64,000 bases of DNA from Phycisphaerae bacterium (GCA_029260135.1 JAJDDV010000081.1:47710-111709), one strand, 5' to 3'. Counted from the stretch's first letter, positions 29,471 through 40,955 are shown. The notes: generated by a model not told the origin, from the sequence alone. A program made the numbers and translations.

Positions 29471-31762
29471 TTACGGGTTGCCGGTCTCCTTCTCTGATTT
29501 TGTCTTCGCGATGGCCAGCGTCGGATGAGACTCGCCGATCACCGTCACGCGCATCAGCAGTAGTGCCGTGTCGAGCTGCGGATCCGACTTGGGGCGGTCG
29601 TTCTCGTCGGGCTGTTCGATGGGAGGAAGCTTGTCCTTCTCGTCCTTGTCTTTGCCGTCAGCCTTCTCTTCATCGCCCTTGCCCTTTTCCTCGGCCTCGA
29701 CACCACCATGGACGGAGTTGACGGTGACTTTCTCGTCGCTCTCTTTCTCGGCTTCGTCGTCCTTCTCGCCGTCGTCCTCGTCGTCTTTCTTGGTGACCTT
29801 GGGCGGTCCCAGCAGGTTCGCCTCGCGTTGCATCGAAAAGACGTTCAGCAGCTCTTTGCGTACGAGGTGGACGGGAACGTCGGGCGAAACGCCCCACGTC
29901 GTGGAGTAGGGTCCGCGGTGCAGCGAATCACCATTGGGCAGGTAGTACTTTGCCGTCGTGATTTTGAGCTTGGCACCGGATCGACTCAGTGAAATCAAGT
30001 TCTGAACGCTGAACTTCCCGAACGTCCGCTCGCCGATGACCACGCCACGATGATTGTCACGCACGGCGCCGGACACGATCTCCGAGGCACTTGCGCTCCT
30101 CTCATCCACGAGAACGACAAGAGGCACCTGGGAATGCGCGCCTTCGCTGGGCGCTTCGAACACCTGGTCGTCAGCCTTGATGACCCCCTTCGTACTCACA
30201 ACCACATCGCCGCGATGAAGGAACAGTGACGAAAGGTTCCATGCGGAATCGAGCAACCCGCCCGGATTACCGCGAAGATCCAGAACCAGCCCGCGAAGTC
30301 CGCGCATTTCCGCGAGCGCGTTCTGCACATCCTCCACCGTGTTCTTCTGGAAATTCGTCACGCGCACGTAGCCGATCCCGTGATCCTTGTCGAGCCAATG
30401 ATCCCAACGTTCTTCGTTCCGTGGATCGCGCTTCACACCCTTGACGGAGCGAATGCGGACTTTGGCGCGTTCAAGAGGAAAATCCAGGCTTTGCTCGCCA
30501 CGCCGAACGGTGAGGGATACGCCCGTACCCCTCGGACCCGTGATCGTGTCGACCACTTTGTTGACCGAGTAGTCTTTGAGGCTTTCACCGTCCACATGCG
30601 TGATGATGTCTCCCGCCTGAATACCCGCGCGATACGCCGGCGTATCCTCGAGCGGCGTCACCACCTCGATCTCGTCCGAACGGTTCTTGATGATGGAAAT
30701 GCCGACGCCGACAAAGTCGCCGCGCGTGTGCTTCTCGAATTCCCGGCTCGCCTGGGGCCAAATGATCGTCGTGAAATCGTCCAACGGTTCCAGCGCGCCG
30801 CGCATCAACTCGCTAACCACCAGCGACTCGGACAGGCGTACGGTCTGGTCGTTGATGTCCTTGACCGCGCGACGGAAATGCCCCGCACAGTCCCGGCGAT
30901 TGAGCGCCGGCGCTGCGCGCACCTGATCCAATCGCTCCTGAATCCGGCTCTTGAAGTCGCGGCGGTCGTCTTCGTCGGCGAGACCCTCGATGCGCTCCTG
31001 CGCGGTCTTTGAATCCACCAGAAGCTGAAGTTGTTCGAGACCCCTCTCGGCGATGTCCTTGAAATCCACCGGCTGGTCGACGTAGTACCGCTCGATGTAG
31101 CTCAACGCACGCTCAGCGTCTTTCCACCGAACTTTCTCGATGCGCTCGTCCCAGTGGCTGCCCTCCTTGAACATTCTGTCGAGGCGGACATGTGTTGCGC
31201 CCTCCCGAGCAAGCTTCTCATACCGGGGTTCCTGTTCGTGCAGCTCACTCAGACGCCAGTAGATCCCCCAGGCGTCCTGCCACTCATTCTCTTTGCGGAA
31301 ACGACCGGCTTCCGTCAGCGCATCGTTCACCAGAGATGTCAGCCAGTCGCTGGCCAGAAACGCCTCGCGATCGGTCGAGCAGTCCAACGCCGCCATCGCC
31401 CAATCGAGTGCCCGCTTGAACTCCTTGCGCTCGACCCGCGCCTTGGCATACCCGACGTACTTCTCGAAGTCCGCCAGATCCGCCTCGCGACGGGCGGACT
31501 CCTTCGCCTGATAATCTGCCAGCCACTCATGAACCTGTTGCGTGAGCTTGCTTCGTGAACGAACCTGTCTCGCAGCCTGCTCCGCCGCCTCGAAGTCGCC
31601 CCGCGAAACGAGATCCAGCGTTCGCCGCCACAACTCATTCTCGGAACGAGGCCCAGCCTCAGGCGCTCCGTCGACAAGACGGACACCACCGAAAAGAAGA
31701 GCCGTCCAAACGAGGCAGATACGTCCCCAGGCAGAAGCGGTCCGTTGCGACATTCCTCCCAT
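29471..31762 (-). CDS. S41-family C-terminal processing peptidase with PDZ domain
   Basis: 'GVGISIIKNRSDEIEVVTPLEDTPAYRAGIQAGDIITHVDGESL', 'GLVLDLRGNPGGLLDSAWNLSSLFL', 'VLVDERSASASEIVSGAVRDNHRGVVIGERTFGKFSVQ'. Confidence 0.94.
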   Translation of the reverse strand: MGGMSQRTASAWGRICLVWTALLFGGVRLVDGAPEAGPRSENELWRRTLDLVSRGDFEAAEQAARQVRSRSKLTQQVHEWLADYQAKESARREADLADFEKYVGYAKARVERKEFKRALDWAMAALDCSTDREAFLASDWLTSLVNDALTEAGRFRKENEWQDAWGIYWRLSELHEQEPRYEKLAREGATHVRLDRMFKEGSHWDERIEKVRWKDAERALSYIERYYVDQPVDFKDIAERGLEQLQLLVDSKTAQERIEGLADEDDRRDFKSRIQERLDQVRAAPALNRRDCAGHFRRAVKDINDQTVRLSESLVVSELMRGALEPLDDFTTIIWPQASREFEKHTRGDFVGVGISIIKNRSDEIEVVTPLEDTPAYRAGIQAGDIITHVDGESLKDYSVNKVVDTITGPRGTGVSLTVRRGEQSLDFPLERAKVRIRSVKGVKRDPRNEERWDHWLDKDHGIGYVRVTNFQKNTVEDVQNALAEMRGLRGLVLDLRGNPGGLLDSAWNLSSLFLHRGDVVVSTKGVIKADDQVFEAPSEGAHSQVPLVVLVDERSASASEIVSGAVRDNHRGVVIGERTFGKFSVQNLISLSRSGAKLKITTAKYYLPNGDSLHRGPYSTTWGVSPDVPVHLVRKELLNVFSMQREANLLGPPKVTKKDDEDDGEKDDEAEKESDEKVTVNSVHGGVEAEEKGKGDEEKADGKDKDEKDKLPPIEQPDENDRPKSDPQLDTALLLMRVTVIGESHPTLAIAKTKSEKETGNP

Positions 31763-31958
31763 GGTCACTCCTTCAAAAGGGTAAAGAGGCCGTCCATAAC
31801 AAGTATAAGGTTCCGACGCGCAGAGGTCCAACCGCCACTGTTCGCGATTGAAACAGAACGGTATCGGGTCTAGCCTGGGGCGGACCTTCTACGCTACGCT
31901 GGACGTCCCAAGCGCCCGCGTCCTGTCAGTGGGGCGGGTGTGCGGCAGGGAGCAATCG

Positions 31959-34796
31959 ATGGCAGGCCGTCCATGTATCCGGGTTGTCGGCGCACGGCAA
32001 CACAATCTGAAGGGGGTTTGCGTAGACGTGCCCAGAGCACGTCTGACCGTTATTACCGGCCCATCCGGCTCTGGAAAAAGTTCACTCGCCTTTGACACGA
32101 TCTTCGCGGAAGGCCAGCGGCGCTACGTCGAGTCGCTCTCCAACTACGCCCGCCAGTTCCTGGAACAACTGCAAAAACCAGACGTCGAGCACATCGAAGG
32201 CCTCCCTCCGACACTGGCCATCGACCAGCGTACGACCCTCGCCGGACCCCGTTCCACCGTCGCAACCTCGACGGAAATACACGATTTTCTACGAGTTCTT
32301 TTCGCTCGCGTCGGTCAGCCGCGGTGCTGGAAGTGCGATCGTCCCATCGAACGACAGACCACCGCGCAGATCGTCGACGCCATCCTCACGGGGCCCGAAG
32401 GCCAGCGCATCATGCTGCTCGCGCCGATCGTCCAGCAGCGCCGCGGCGCCCACAAAGCCGTGCTCCAACGCGCCGTCAAAGACGGATACGTACGGGCGCG
32501 AATCGACGGCGAAGTGACGTTGCTGGAACAAACGGATGAACTTGCCGCCGCGCGCAAACACACCATCGAACTCGTGGTGGACCGACTGACGGTCAAACCG
32601 CAGATCGCGCACCGATTGGCTGAGAGTGTGGAGGCCGCGACAAGGCTGTCCGATGGGCGCGTCATCGTCGCCGCGGAAACCACACCGGGCCAGTGGAAAG
32701 ACCAGCCCTACTGCGCGGCGCTGGGCTGTCCGGTTCATCCCGACGTCCGCATCGACCTTTTGACACCACAGTTGTTCAGCTTCAACTCGCCGCACGGCGC
32801 CTGCGCAACCTGTGCGGGGCTCGGCACGATGCCGGAGTTCGATCCTGAGCTGATCGTCCCTGACCCCGATCGTTCGCTCGGCGACGGCGCGATCGCCGCC
32901 TGGCGAGGGCAGGGTCAACGTCTGACACCCATCTACACGAAGCTGGTTCAGGAATTCTGCGAACGCTTCGGTGTCCGGTCGGACATCCCGTTCCGCAACA
33001 TCCCGGCGCCCATGAACAAGGTCCTCATGGAGGGTACCGACGAGGAAGACGAGGCGCAGTACGGGGCGTCCTTTGAAGGCGTGCTGCCCAACCTGAAACG
33101 TCGATGGGAAACCACGGAATCGGAATCCTCCAAGCAGCGGCTCCACGCCTTCCTGAGTGACGCGCCCTGCACCGACTGCCATGGAACTCGCCTCCGCCAA
33201 GAGGCGCGTTGCGTCAAAATCGACGGACGTAGCCTCTCCGACTTCACCGCGATGACGATCAGCAGCGCGCAAGCCGCAATCGATGGACTCACGTTCTCTG
33301 ATGAGGGCGCCGCCATCGCCGAACCGCTGCTTCGCGAAATCTGTCATCGCCTGAAGTTCCTGATCGAAGTCGGTGTCGACTACCTGACACTCGATCGACC
33401 CAGCGCGACGCTGTCCGGCGGAGAGTGGCAGCGGATCCGATTGGCCACGCAGATCGGCAGCGGACTCGCCGGGGTCTGCTATGTCCTCGACGAACCGACG
33501 ATCGGGCTTCACGCGTCGGACACACGCCGCCTCACCGCGATCCTGCAGCGCCTCGCCGACATGGATAACACGGTCATCGTCGTTGAACACGATGAGGAGA
33601 TCATCGCCGGCGCCGCCCATGTCATCGACGTCGGGCCCGGAGCAGGTGATGCCGGCGGACACATCGTCGCCCAGGGAAGCCTCGAGGAGATTCTCGAATG
33701 CGAAGAATCGCTGACCGCGAGGTTCCTGACCGGACGATCGCAGCTTCCGCTCCCGCAGCAGCGGCGCGGCGCCGACTGGAAACACGCGCTGGAGCTTCGC
33801 GGTGTGACCGCCAACAATCTCAAGAACGTCAACGCACGCTTTCCCCTCGGCTGCTTCATCGCCGTGACCGGCGTCTCGGGAAGCGGCAAGAGCACCCTGA
33901 TCACGCAGGTGCTTCTCAGGGCACTGCGACGCAAACTCGACCGGACCGGACCCAAACCAGGACCCTACGAACGCATCGTCGGCAGCGCACATGTCGATCG
34001 CGTCATCGAGGTCGATCAATCGCCGATCGGACGAACGCCGCGCAGCAACCCCGCCACCTATGTCGGCGTCTTCGATCTCATCCGCAAGCTCTACGCCAAG
34101 ACCCGAGAAGCGAAGATCCGCGGGTATGCGCCCGCTCGCTTCAGCTTCAATGTGAAAGGTGGTCGATGCGACGCGTGTGAAGGTCAGGGAGTCAAGCGCA
34201 TCGCGATGCACTTCCTACCCGACGTCTTTGTTTCCTGCGCCGAATGCGCAGGAACTCGATACAACCGCGAAACTCTCGACGTCCGCTACCGTGGAAAGTC
34301 CATTGCCGACGTGCTCAACATGCGCATCGACAGAGCCACCGAGTTCTTCGACAACTTCGCCAACATCCGCCAGAGAATCCAAGCCCTCAAGGATGTCGGC
34401 CTGGGCTACATGACCCTCGGACAATCCTCGAACACACTCTCCGGCGGCGAAGCCCAACGCGTCAAGCTCGCCGCAGAGCTACACCGAGCGCCAACAGGGC
34501 ACACGCTCTACGTCTTCGATGAACCAACGACAGGCCTGCACTACGCCGACATCCGAAACCTGCTGATGATGCTCAATCGCCTTACCGATCGCGGACACAC
34601 GGTGATCGTCGTGGAGCACAACCTCGATGTGATCAAAGCGGCCGACTGGATCGTCGATCTGGGACCGGAAGGCGGAGAAGACGGCGGCGACCTCGTCGTC
34701 GAGGGAACCCCCGAACAAGTCGCAGCCTGCCGGCAAAGCTACACCGGTCGGTTTCTCAAGGAGCGATTGGCGAAGAACGCGCGCTTCCCGCGATAG
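31959..34796 (+). CDS. uvrA: Excinuclease ABC subunit A
   Basis: '[79 protein letters not shown]', two ABC modules; internal ATG of the 31848 ORF with AGGGAG SD. Confidence 0.97.
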   Translation: MAGRPCIRVVGARQHNLKGVCVDVPRARLTVITGPSGSGKSSLAFDTIFAEGQRRYVESLSNYARQFLEQLQKPDVEHIEGLPPTLAIDQRTTLAGPRSTVATSTEIHDFLRVLFARVGQPRCWKCDRPIERQTTAQIVDAILTGPEGQRIMLLAPIVQQRRGAHKAVLQRAVKDGYVRARIDGEVTLLEQTDELAAARKHTIELVVDRLTVKPQIAHRLAESVEAATRLSDGRVIVAAETTPGQWKDQPYCAALGCPVHPDVRIDLLTPQLFSFNSPHGACATCAGLGTMPEFDPELIVPDPDRSLGDGAIAAWRGQGQRLTPIYTKLVQEFCERFGVRSDIPFRNIPAPMNKVLMEGTDEEDEAQYGASFEGVLPNLKRRWETTESESSKQRLHAFLSDAPCTDCHGTRLRQEARCVKIDGRSLSDFTAMTISSAQAAIDGLTFSDEGAAIAEPLLREICHRLKFLIEVGVDYLTLDRPSATLSGGEWQRIRLATQIGSGLAGVCYVLDEPTIGLHASDTRRLTAILQRLADMDNTVIVVEHDEEIIAGAAHVIDVGPGAGDAGGHIVAQGSLEEILECEESLTARFLTGRSQLPLPQQRRGADWKHALELRGVTANNLKNVNARFPLGCFIAVTGVSGSGKSTLITQVLLRALRRKLDRTGPKPGPYERIVGSAHVDRVIEVDQSPIGRTPRSNPATYVGVFDLIRKLYAKTREAKIRGYAPARFSFNVKGGRCDACEGQGVKRIAMHFLPDVFVSCAECAGTRYNRETLDVRYRGKSIADVLNMRIDRATEFFDNFANIRQRIQALKDVGLGYMTLGQSSNTLSGGEAQRVKLAAELHRAPTGHTLYVFDEPTTGLHYADIRNLLMMLNRLTDRGHTVIVVEHNLDVIKAADWIVDLGPEGGEDGGDLVVEGTPEQVAACRQSYTGRFLKERLAKNARFPR

Positions 34797-35262
34797 CCCC
34801 TTCCGCTTGGGACGCCGCACGATCGAGGAACGCGACGAATTCCTCAACCGGCTGATACCCCGAACACTGGGCCAGCACCCGACCCTCTTTGTCCATCACC
34901 GCAAACGAGGGCGTCGCGCGAACCGAATACCGGTTGGCCACCTCTCGCTGCACGTCAACGTCAATGTACACAGGAACGAACGACCCCAACGTCGCTCGAA
35001 CTTCCTCTGACGGAAGCACCGACGTCGCCATCGCCGCGCAAGGCCCGCATCGCTCCATCGAAAAGGCCACCAAGACCGGCCGATCCGTCGCCGCAGACTC
35101 CGCAACCGCCGCGTCAAAGTCCGTCCCCCAACCCTCCAGCGCGGGCGCGGGGCGATTCAACGCCGAAAACACCGCCAGAACGGCGCCGATGAAGATCAGG
35201 GTACCCAAACGAGACCGGCCCTGCTTCGGCCGCACTTCGAGTTGTTGCGTTGTGCTTTCCAT
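34756..35262 (-). CDS. Thioredoxin-family protein, membrane anchored
   Basis: N-terminal TM (LIFIGAVLAVFSALNRP); 'RPVLVAFSMERCGPCAAMATSVLPSEEV', 'RYSVRATPSFAVMDKEGRVLAQCSGYQP'; 3' end overlaps the uvrA end by 41 bp, convergent. Confidence 0.85.
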   Translation of the reverse strand: MESTTQQLEVRPKQGRSRLGTLIFIGAVLAVFSALNRPAPALEGWGTDFDAAVAESAATDRPVLVAFSMERCGPCAAMATSVLPSEEVRATLGSFVPVYIDVDVQREVANRYSVRATPSFAVMDKEGRVLAQCSGYQPVEEFVAFLDRAASQAEGAIAGSARSSPIAP

Positions 35263-35377
35263 CTTGACCCCTGAAACCCCACGCCCGACGCGATTATTCC
35301 CAGCCAACCCGAACAATCAGAATTCGCAGGGCACGCAGACTTGGAAAACACGATTCTCGGAACTTCACCCAGCCGGG

Positions 35378-35563
35378 CTACGAACCGCCCCTCGCCGCCG
35401 GTGCGACCCCATCGTCGACGATCGCCGAACGAACATCGCCGCCCTTCGTCAAGCGAAGCTCCAGAACCGTTCGCGTTCGCCCGCAGGTCATATGAATGAC
35501 CGTCTCCGGCATGTCGAACGAGTGGGATCCGCCGCAGGCAGGACAGTCAAATCGAACCAACAT
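35378..35563 (-). CDS. Small hypothetical protein with zinc-ribbon-like start
   Basis: 61 aa 'MLVRFDCPACGGSHSFDMPETVIHMTCGRTRTVLELRLTKGGDVRSAIVDD'. Confidence 0.45.
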   Translation of the reverse strand: MLVRFDCPACGGSHSFDMPETVIHMTCGRTRTVLELRLTKGGDVRSAIVDDGVAPAARGGS

Positions 35564-35641
35564 CTCCGATCACCTTCCTCGAAACCATCATTCACCGACG
35601 CGCCACACTGGGGCACCGACCGCCGCCCCCGCACCCCTGTC

Positions 35642-37162
35642 CTACAGGAAAACGAGCGTTACCACAATGAACAGCGGAACCAGGATTCCGACGCTGTAGA
35701 TCATGAAACCGAAGAAGCTCGGCATCTTCACGCCGGCCTGCTCCGCGATGCTCTTGACCATGAAGTTCGGGCCGTTGCCGATGTAGGTCATCGCACCCAT
35801 AAACACCGCGCCCAGCGAAATCGCCACCAGCAGATTCTCCAGGATCCGACCCCCGCCGGCCAGCGCCACCACACCCGTGGCGTCTTCCGGTGTCATGCTC
35901 GATGCCGTCTCGAAGAAGACGACATACGTCGGGGCATTGTCCAGGAAGCTCGACAGCACTCCGGTGGCCCAGTAGAAACGACTCGGCGAACTCAACAACG
36001 GCTCCAGCGTCCCCCCGCTCGCCCGCAAAATCTCGATCGGAATCTGCATGCAAATGAAGATACCGACAAACAACGCCGCCACCTCCAGAATCGCATGATA
36101 GTTGAACTTGTTGTCCCGCCGAATCTGCTTCTTCGTCGTTCGAAGCGACAGCACGACCAAACCGAGCATCATCAACTCTCTCATGAACGGAAACGGCTCG
36201 AACCCCAGCCCCAAGAACGCCTCGCCCGGCTTCACCAACGCTACGCAGAGCACAACGCCGACCAGCCAGAGAAGATTGAGGCTCCCCCCGAGCGACAACT
36301 TTCGCAACCGGACCTCGTCGATGATCAAGTCCCGAAGCGTTTCTTTGCGATACGCAATCGTATCCCAGACAAAGTATACGACGAGAAGCAAGACACACGT
36401 CACCGCCCACGGCGCCCACAATCCCAGTGTCCAAAGGAAGTTGACGCCGCGCAGATAGCCCAGAAACAACGGCGGGTCACCAATCGGCAGCAGGCAGCCC
36501 CCGATGTTGCTCACCAGAAAAATGAAGAAGATCACCGTGTGCTTGACGTGCCGCCGCTCCGAGTTCGTCGACAACAGCGGCCGGATCAAAAGCATGCTCG
36601 CCCCGGTCGTACCGACAAAACTCGCAATCAGAGCGCCGACCGCCAGAAACCCCGTGTTCGTCGTGGGGTGCGCCGCCAGGTCACCTTTCAGGCTGATTCC
36701 ACCACTGATCACATAGAGCGAGAACAGCAAAACGATAAACGGTATGTACTCCGCCAGGATCGCGTGATCGAGCACGCTGACGACTTTCTCCGCCCCGTAC
36801 GCGACCCAGTAGTAACCCAGTGCAATCCCCGCGAACCCAAGCGCCACCATCAACCGGTTCTGGTTACTCTCCCACCAGTGTTCCGTCACAGAGAGCAGCG
36901 GCAAAACCGCGATCGACAGCAACACCCCCGCAAACGGGAGGATCGCCCAGGCACTCGGCGCATGATCCGCCGCACCGTGTCCCCCCTGCGCGCCGTCGTG
37001 ATGACTCGTCAGCGACGAATACACCAAGAAGCCCAGCGCCACGACGCCCAGCAGAATCGCTGACAGTTGCAGAAGAGACAACTTGCGAGAATGATCCTCT
37101 CGCGATTCCGGGAGGTTCAGGCTGATATCCAAGGTCGGCGGCTCCGTCGACGGGGTTGTCAT
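35642..37162 (-). CDS. Sodium:proton antiporter / citrate-transporter-like (NhaD/IT superfamily)
   Basis: Polytopic; 'FVGTTGASMLLIRPLL', 'FFIFLVSNIGGCLLPIGDPPLFLGYLRGV', 'SSFLDNAPTYVVFFE', 'GAVFMGAMTYIGNGPNFMVKSIAEQAGVKMPSFFGFM'; start chosen at MTTPSTEPP. Confidence 0.92.
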   Translation of the reverse strand: MTTPSTEPPTLDISLNLPESREDHSRKLSLLQLSAILLGVVALGFLVYSSLTSHHDGAQGGHGAADHAPSAWAILPFAGVLLSIAVLPLLSVTEHWWESNQNRLMVALGFAGIALGYYWVAYGAEKVVSVLDHAILAEYIPFIVLLFSLYVISGGISLKGDLAAHPTTNTGFLAVGALIASFVGTTGASMLLIRPLLSTNSERRHVKHTVIFFIFLVSNIGGCLLPIGDPPLFLGYLRGVNFLWTLGLWAPWAVTCVLLLVVYFVWDTIAYRKETLRDLIIDEVRLRKLSLGGSLNLLWLVGVVLCVALVKPGEAFLGLGFEPFPFMRELMMLGLVVLSLRTTKKQIRRDNKFNYHAILEVAALFVGIFICMQIPIEILRASGGTLEPLLSSPSRFYWATGVLSSFLDNAPTYVVFFETASSMTPEDATGVVALAGGGRILENLLVAISLGAVFMGAMTYIGNGPNFMVKSIAEQAGVKMPSFFGFMIYSVGILVPLFIVVTLVFL

Positions 37163-37542
37163 GCAATACTCACCTATCGGCACCTCTGCTGCGGCACATT
37201 CTACGGGTCCTTCCCCGGCCGATAACTCACCGCGTGTCGATGCCTTCACCAATTCCGAAGCCACGCTCTCTCGAAAACGCCATGGCGACGGCAATCTCCA
37301 CCGTCAACCAAATCATGCCGCCCGGCCCTTCCGCGACGGCGAGCCACGTATTGTGCCCGATCCTCAAGTGCGAATCCAGCAATCCACGCCCCGATTCTCG
37401 GAAACTCACGACCAGCCGCTGGCGCCGATCTGCGCCATACAGACCCTCCGCCGCCGGACGGAACCCCGTCCGATGAACATTCTGCGTGAGAGGCTCAGGA
37501 TGAAACCAGAAGACGGGAAGCTGCGAAACGGTGAAAACGAGA

Positions 37543-37926
37543 CTAAACGGCCTGATCAGCAACGTCGAACGCCGCGCCGACGAGATACCCCTTGATCCCA
37601 ACCGTGCAGTGCGTCACGTGCGCCGGAAGCCACGGCGATGAATTGTCCCCCGAAAACTCCCGAACCCAGATCTCGCCGCCGTTGCGAAGCTGACGCCGCG
37701 ACCAAAATGCAAAGCCGCTGTCGGAAATGTTGTGCATCGTCGCCGGCCAAGCGCACTGCTCCACATCCGGATCCGTCGTCACGTCAAGCCGCATACCCAC
37801 CGCAAACCGCGGCGCCGATCTTCCATCCGTACGCTTCTCCGGCTGACCGTCCGTCCTCGCGACGGATACCAGCCGAGTGATTTCCTCGTGATGCTCCTGC
37901 GTGTTCGGTTGATCTTGGTCGGTCAT
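37543..37926 (-). CDS. PilZ-like domain protein
   Basis: 'KRTDGRSAPRFAVGMRLDVTTDP...WPATMHNISDSGFAFWSRRQLRNGGEIWVREF...HVTHCTVGIKGYLVGAAF' matches the PilZ pattern (R...R, S.sG). Confidence 0.68.
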   Translation of the reverse strand: MTDQDQPNTQEHHEEITRLVSVARTDGQPEKRTDGRSAPRFAVGMRLDVTTDPDVEQCAWPATMHNISDSGFAFWSRRQLRNGGEIWVREFSGDNSSPWLPAHVTHCTVGIKGYLVGAAFDVADQAV

Positions 37927-38462
37927 GAAAAAGTCTCTTTCGCACCGCGACGACGGCATTCAATGCCCTCGTAATGTCGGTTGATCCGGTGCTCGGGTTG
38001 GAGAATCGAGGCGCGTTTACAGGATTATGGGACATTCAGCCCAGACGACGCCCAGACCGAGCGGCCGAACACCGATAATGCAGATGCGCGAGAAGCTCAC
38101 GGCCCCATCGAGGCCGCGAGCTTCTCATCGCTCGTGTGGAGGAACGGAAGGTCTGTTTTTTTCTTTCCCACGCCGACGACCACATGCCATCGACGTTCAC
38201 TGAGCAATACGACACCGGATCCTCCGTCTGTCACTCCCTCGCACTTTTTCTTTGCCCGCCGCAGGCGCCCGAGAGAAGCTTCCCAGAATCACCCCCTCCT
38301 GCGACAGTAGACCCGATAAGGCCGCCAGGACCGCAAAACTTGCCGCCATCCCGTGCCCACGGGTAGGATTCAGCCGGTACAAACCCGGCAAGCGGTCCAT
38401 CGAAATGAGACCAGGTCCGGCTGTTCCGCGATCGAACAGGCGCACCGGAGAACGGAATCGAC

Positions 38463-40955
38463 GTGTCGAACTGCCTCCAGCTACTCGACTTTGAACGCCT
38501 CCACACCGGACTTCTCAGCCAGTCCGATGCAAAGCGCATGCACGACCATCTGCGTTCCTGTGACGCCTGCCGCGTTGCCTACGAACAATACCAGCAGGAC
38601 CAGGCCTTCCTCGAAAAAGCCCTTCCACAGCTCAGCGATGACTCCGACTCGCGTCACGGCGATTCCACCGCACCATCATTCCGAAAGCGAAGCGCCGCAA
38701 GCCACACCCCGAACATCGAAGGCTATCGAATCACCGGAGTCCTCGGACAAGGCGGCATGGGCATCGTCTATCGGGCCGTGCAGGCCAACCTCAATCGAAC
38801 CGTTGCGCTCAAGGTCCTGCCTGCCATGGTCGGCGCAGCCAGCCCGTCCGCCGTATCACGCTTCCAGCGCGAAGCGACCGCCGCCGCGAGACTCCACCAC
38901 ACGCACATCGTCCCCATCTACGATTTTGGCGAATCACACGACGCCTACTACTACGCCATGGAACTGATCGCCGGACATCCGCTCAGTGTTGTCATCAGAC
39001 ACTTCGCCGAAAAGAACGCCGCTTCCGCCTCGCCCGCGCAACTGGCCACACTGCTCCAGAACGTCACCTCGGGCGCCGGATCACTCCCGCCCGCGAGCAT
39101 CGCTCCAGGACTCTCCGCCGACGACACACCCAGCATGACCGCCGTCTCCTCCGGCGGACGCGGCCGCCTCTATTTCCGCCAAGTGGCGCGCTGGATGGCC
39201 GACGCCGCCGACGCCCTGCACTACGCCCACGGCCAGGGCATCATCCACCGTGACATCAAACCCGCCAACCTGATCCTCTCCACCGATGGCCGCATCATGG
39301 TCGCCGACTTCGGACTCGCCAAGAGCGTCGACGAAGAAACCGTCACCATGACCGGTTCGCTCCTCGGCACCGTGCGATACCTCAGCCCCGAACAGGCGAT
39401 GGCCAGGCGCGTCGCCGTCGATCACCGCACTGACATCTACTCGCTCGGTGCGACCATGTACGAGCTTCTCTGCTTTCAACCGACCTTCCCCGGAACCGAC
39501 GACAAACAGGTTCTCAGCTCGATCATCACACGCGAGCCGATGCCGCCGCGACGCGTCGCACCGAGCGTACCATCCGAACTCGAAACCATCTGCCTCAAAG
39601 CGCTCGAGAAGTCGCCCGACGAACGCTACGACACTGCCCGCGGCTTCGCCGACGACCTGCGACGCTATACCCAGGACCTCCCCATCATCGCGAAACGTCC
39701 GGGACCCGTCGCACGAACGCTCAAGTTTGCGCGGCGACACAAGGTCCCCGTCATCGCTGGCGTAATCATTGTGCTTCTCATCACTGTGGGATCGGCTTGG
39801 GTGAACGTCGAGCGATCGCGAAGGGCTGCTGAGGTCGCACAGGAACGGCAGAGAACACAGGAAGCATCCGAGAGGCAGCGCAAGGCCGAGGAACGTCGCC
39901 GCGACGCCGATGATCGCCGCCGCAAAGCCGAGATGGAGAGCATCATCCAGGAAGCCCTGCGCGCGGAGAAGACGGGTGATCTGAACCTCGCGGTTTCAAA
40001 CCTCCGATATGCACTCGATGAGTACGACGAGAATCACGCTCGTGCGTTGGGAAACCTGGCGAGGATGCTCAAAGAAAAGTACAACCGAGTGGACTACGAA
40101 AACACTGAGTTGCTCAAAGAGGCGATGGAATGCTGCGAGAAGGCCATTAGACTCGCCTCCACTGAAAAGGAGGACGAGAACCTTGCGCGGTATAACAACC
40201 TCAAGGGCGTACTGCTGAAGAAGCTCGGGCGGTACGACGAGGCGCTCGAATTCTACAGCGGTGCTATCGACCTGAACGAGAACGACGACGCCGCCTGGGA
40301 GAACCTCGCCGTAACGTACGCGCTCAAGAACGATCTGGATGCCGCTGAACAAAACATGAGGGAGGCAACCAGATTGGTCGGCGATCAGAAGGGAAAGATG
40401 TGCGAGACTTCCTGGCGCAGTCTTGCTTCGCTGCTGCTATTTCAAGAGAATTCCGATGCCTTCACGGCTGTCGAACAAGCCCTCGACTGCCGCAGCGACG
40501 ATCAATGGTCGACGCTGATCAGTGCCCGTGTCCGACTGTTACTTCCAGGCTACACGGATTCCCAAGCGGCGTGGGCCGCCGCCGACTTTGCCCATCGAAA
40601 ACGTACGGAACGCTCGATCCCTTACGCGCGGTACGCCACCCGTCTCCTGGCAATCGCCAACCTTCGCGAAGAACGGTTTGGCGACGCACGAAGGCTCGCC
40701 AACAAAGCCATCGATGCCGGCGACATGGAGTCCATAAACCGTATCATCCTGGCCATTGCCGAAGCCGATGCTGGGAACTTTGGATTGGGCCGTGATGCCC
40801 TGGCTCAGGCGTTGGTGTCCTGGCCGCCCGACCTGACCGAACCGGGACAATTCCGCGTCGAAGCGCCAGAAGGGGTCTTGTGGTTCGAAACCGCCAACGA
40901 GCTGCTCGGACTCAAAGCCGAAGCCGAGTCACTCCTCGAAACCGTAAGACCCTGA
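38463..40955 (+). CDS. Serine/threonine protein kinase with N-terminal zf-HC2-like finger and C-terminal TPR repeats
   Basis: 'HDHLRSCDACRVAYEQY' (HxxxCxxC); 'LGQGGMGIVYRAVQANLNRTVALKVL', 'IIHRDIKPANLIL', 'ADFGLAKSVDEETVTMTGSLLGTVRYLSPEQA'; TM; TPRs. Confidence 0.94.
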   Translation: MSNCLQLLDFERLHTGLLSQSDAKRMHDHLRSCDACRVAYEQYQQDQAFLEKALPQLSDDSDSRHGDSTAPSFRKRSAASHTPNIEGYRITGVLGQGGMGIVYRAVQANLNRTVALKVLPAMVGAASPSAVSRFQREATAAARLHHTHIVPIYDFGESHDAYYYAMELIAGHPLSVVIRHFAEKNAASASPAQLATLLQNVTSGAGSLPPASIAPGLSADDTPSMTAVSSGGRGRLYFRQVARWMADAADALHYAHGQGIIHRDIKPANLILSTDGRIMVADFGLAKSVDEETVTMTGSLLGTVRYLSPEQAMARRVAVDHRTDIYSLGATMYELLCFQPTFPGTDDKQVLSSIITREPMPPRRVAPSVPSELETICLKALEKSPDERYDTARGFADDLRRYTQDLPIIAKRPGPVARTLKFARRHKVPVIAGVIIVLLITVGSAWVNVERSRRAAEVAQERQRTQEASERQRKAEERRRDADDRRRKAEMESIIQEALRAEKTGDLNLAVSNLRYALDEYDENHARALGNLARMLKEKYNRVDYENTELLKEAMECCEKAIRLASTEKEDENLARYNNLKGVLLKKLGRYDEALEFYSGAIDLNENDDAAWENLAVTYALKNDLDAAEQNMREATRLVGDQKGKMCETSWRSLASLLLFQENSDAFTAVEQALDCRSDDQWSTLISARVRLLLPGYTDSQAAWAAADFAHRKRTERSIPYARYATRLLAIANLREERFGDARRLANKAIDAGDMESINRIILAIAEADAGNFGLGRDALAQALVSWPPDLTEPGQFRVEAPEGVLWFETANELLGLKAEAESLLETVRP

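Noticed and set aside
32289-34211. 640-aa ORF on the minus strand
   Set aside because: Fully antisense to uvrA, whose protein is clearly conserved; long antisense ORFs are expected in GC-rich coding DNA.
34889-37063. 724-aa plus-strand ORF rich in H/R/Q
   Set aside because: Antisense to the thioredoxin-like and NhaD-like genes; low-complexity composition with no recognisable domain.
37227-37601. 124-aa minus-strand ORF downstream of the PilZ-like gene
   Set aside because: Overlaps the PilZ gene end, no recognisable motif; cannot be supported without comparative data.
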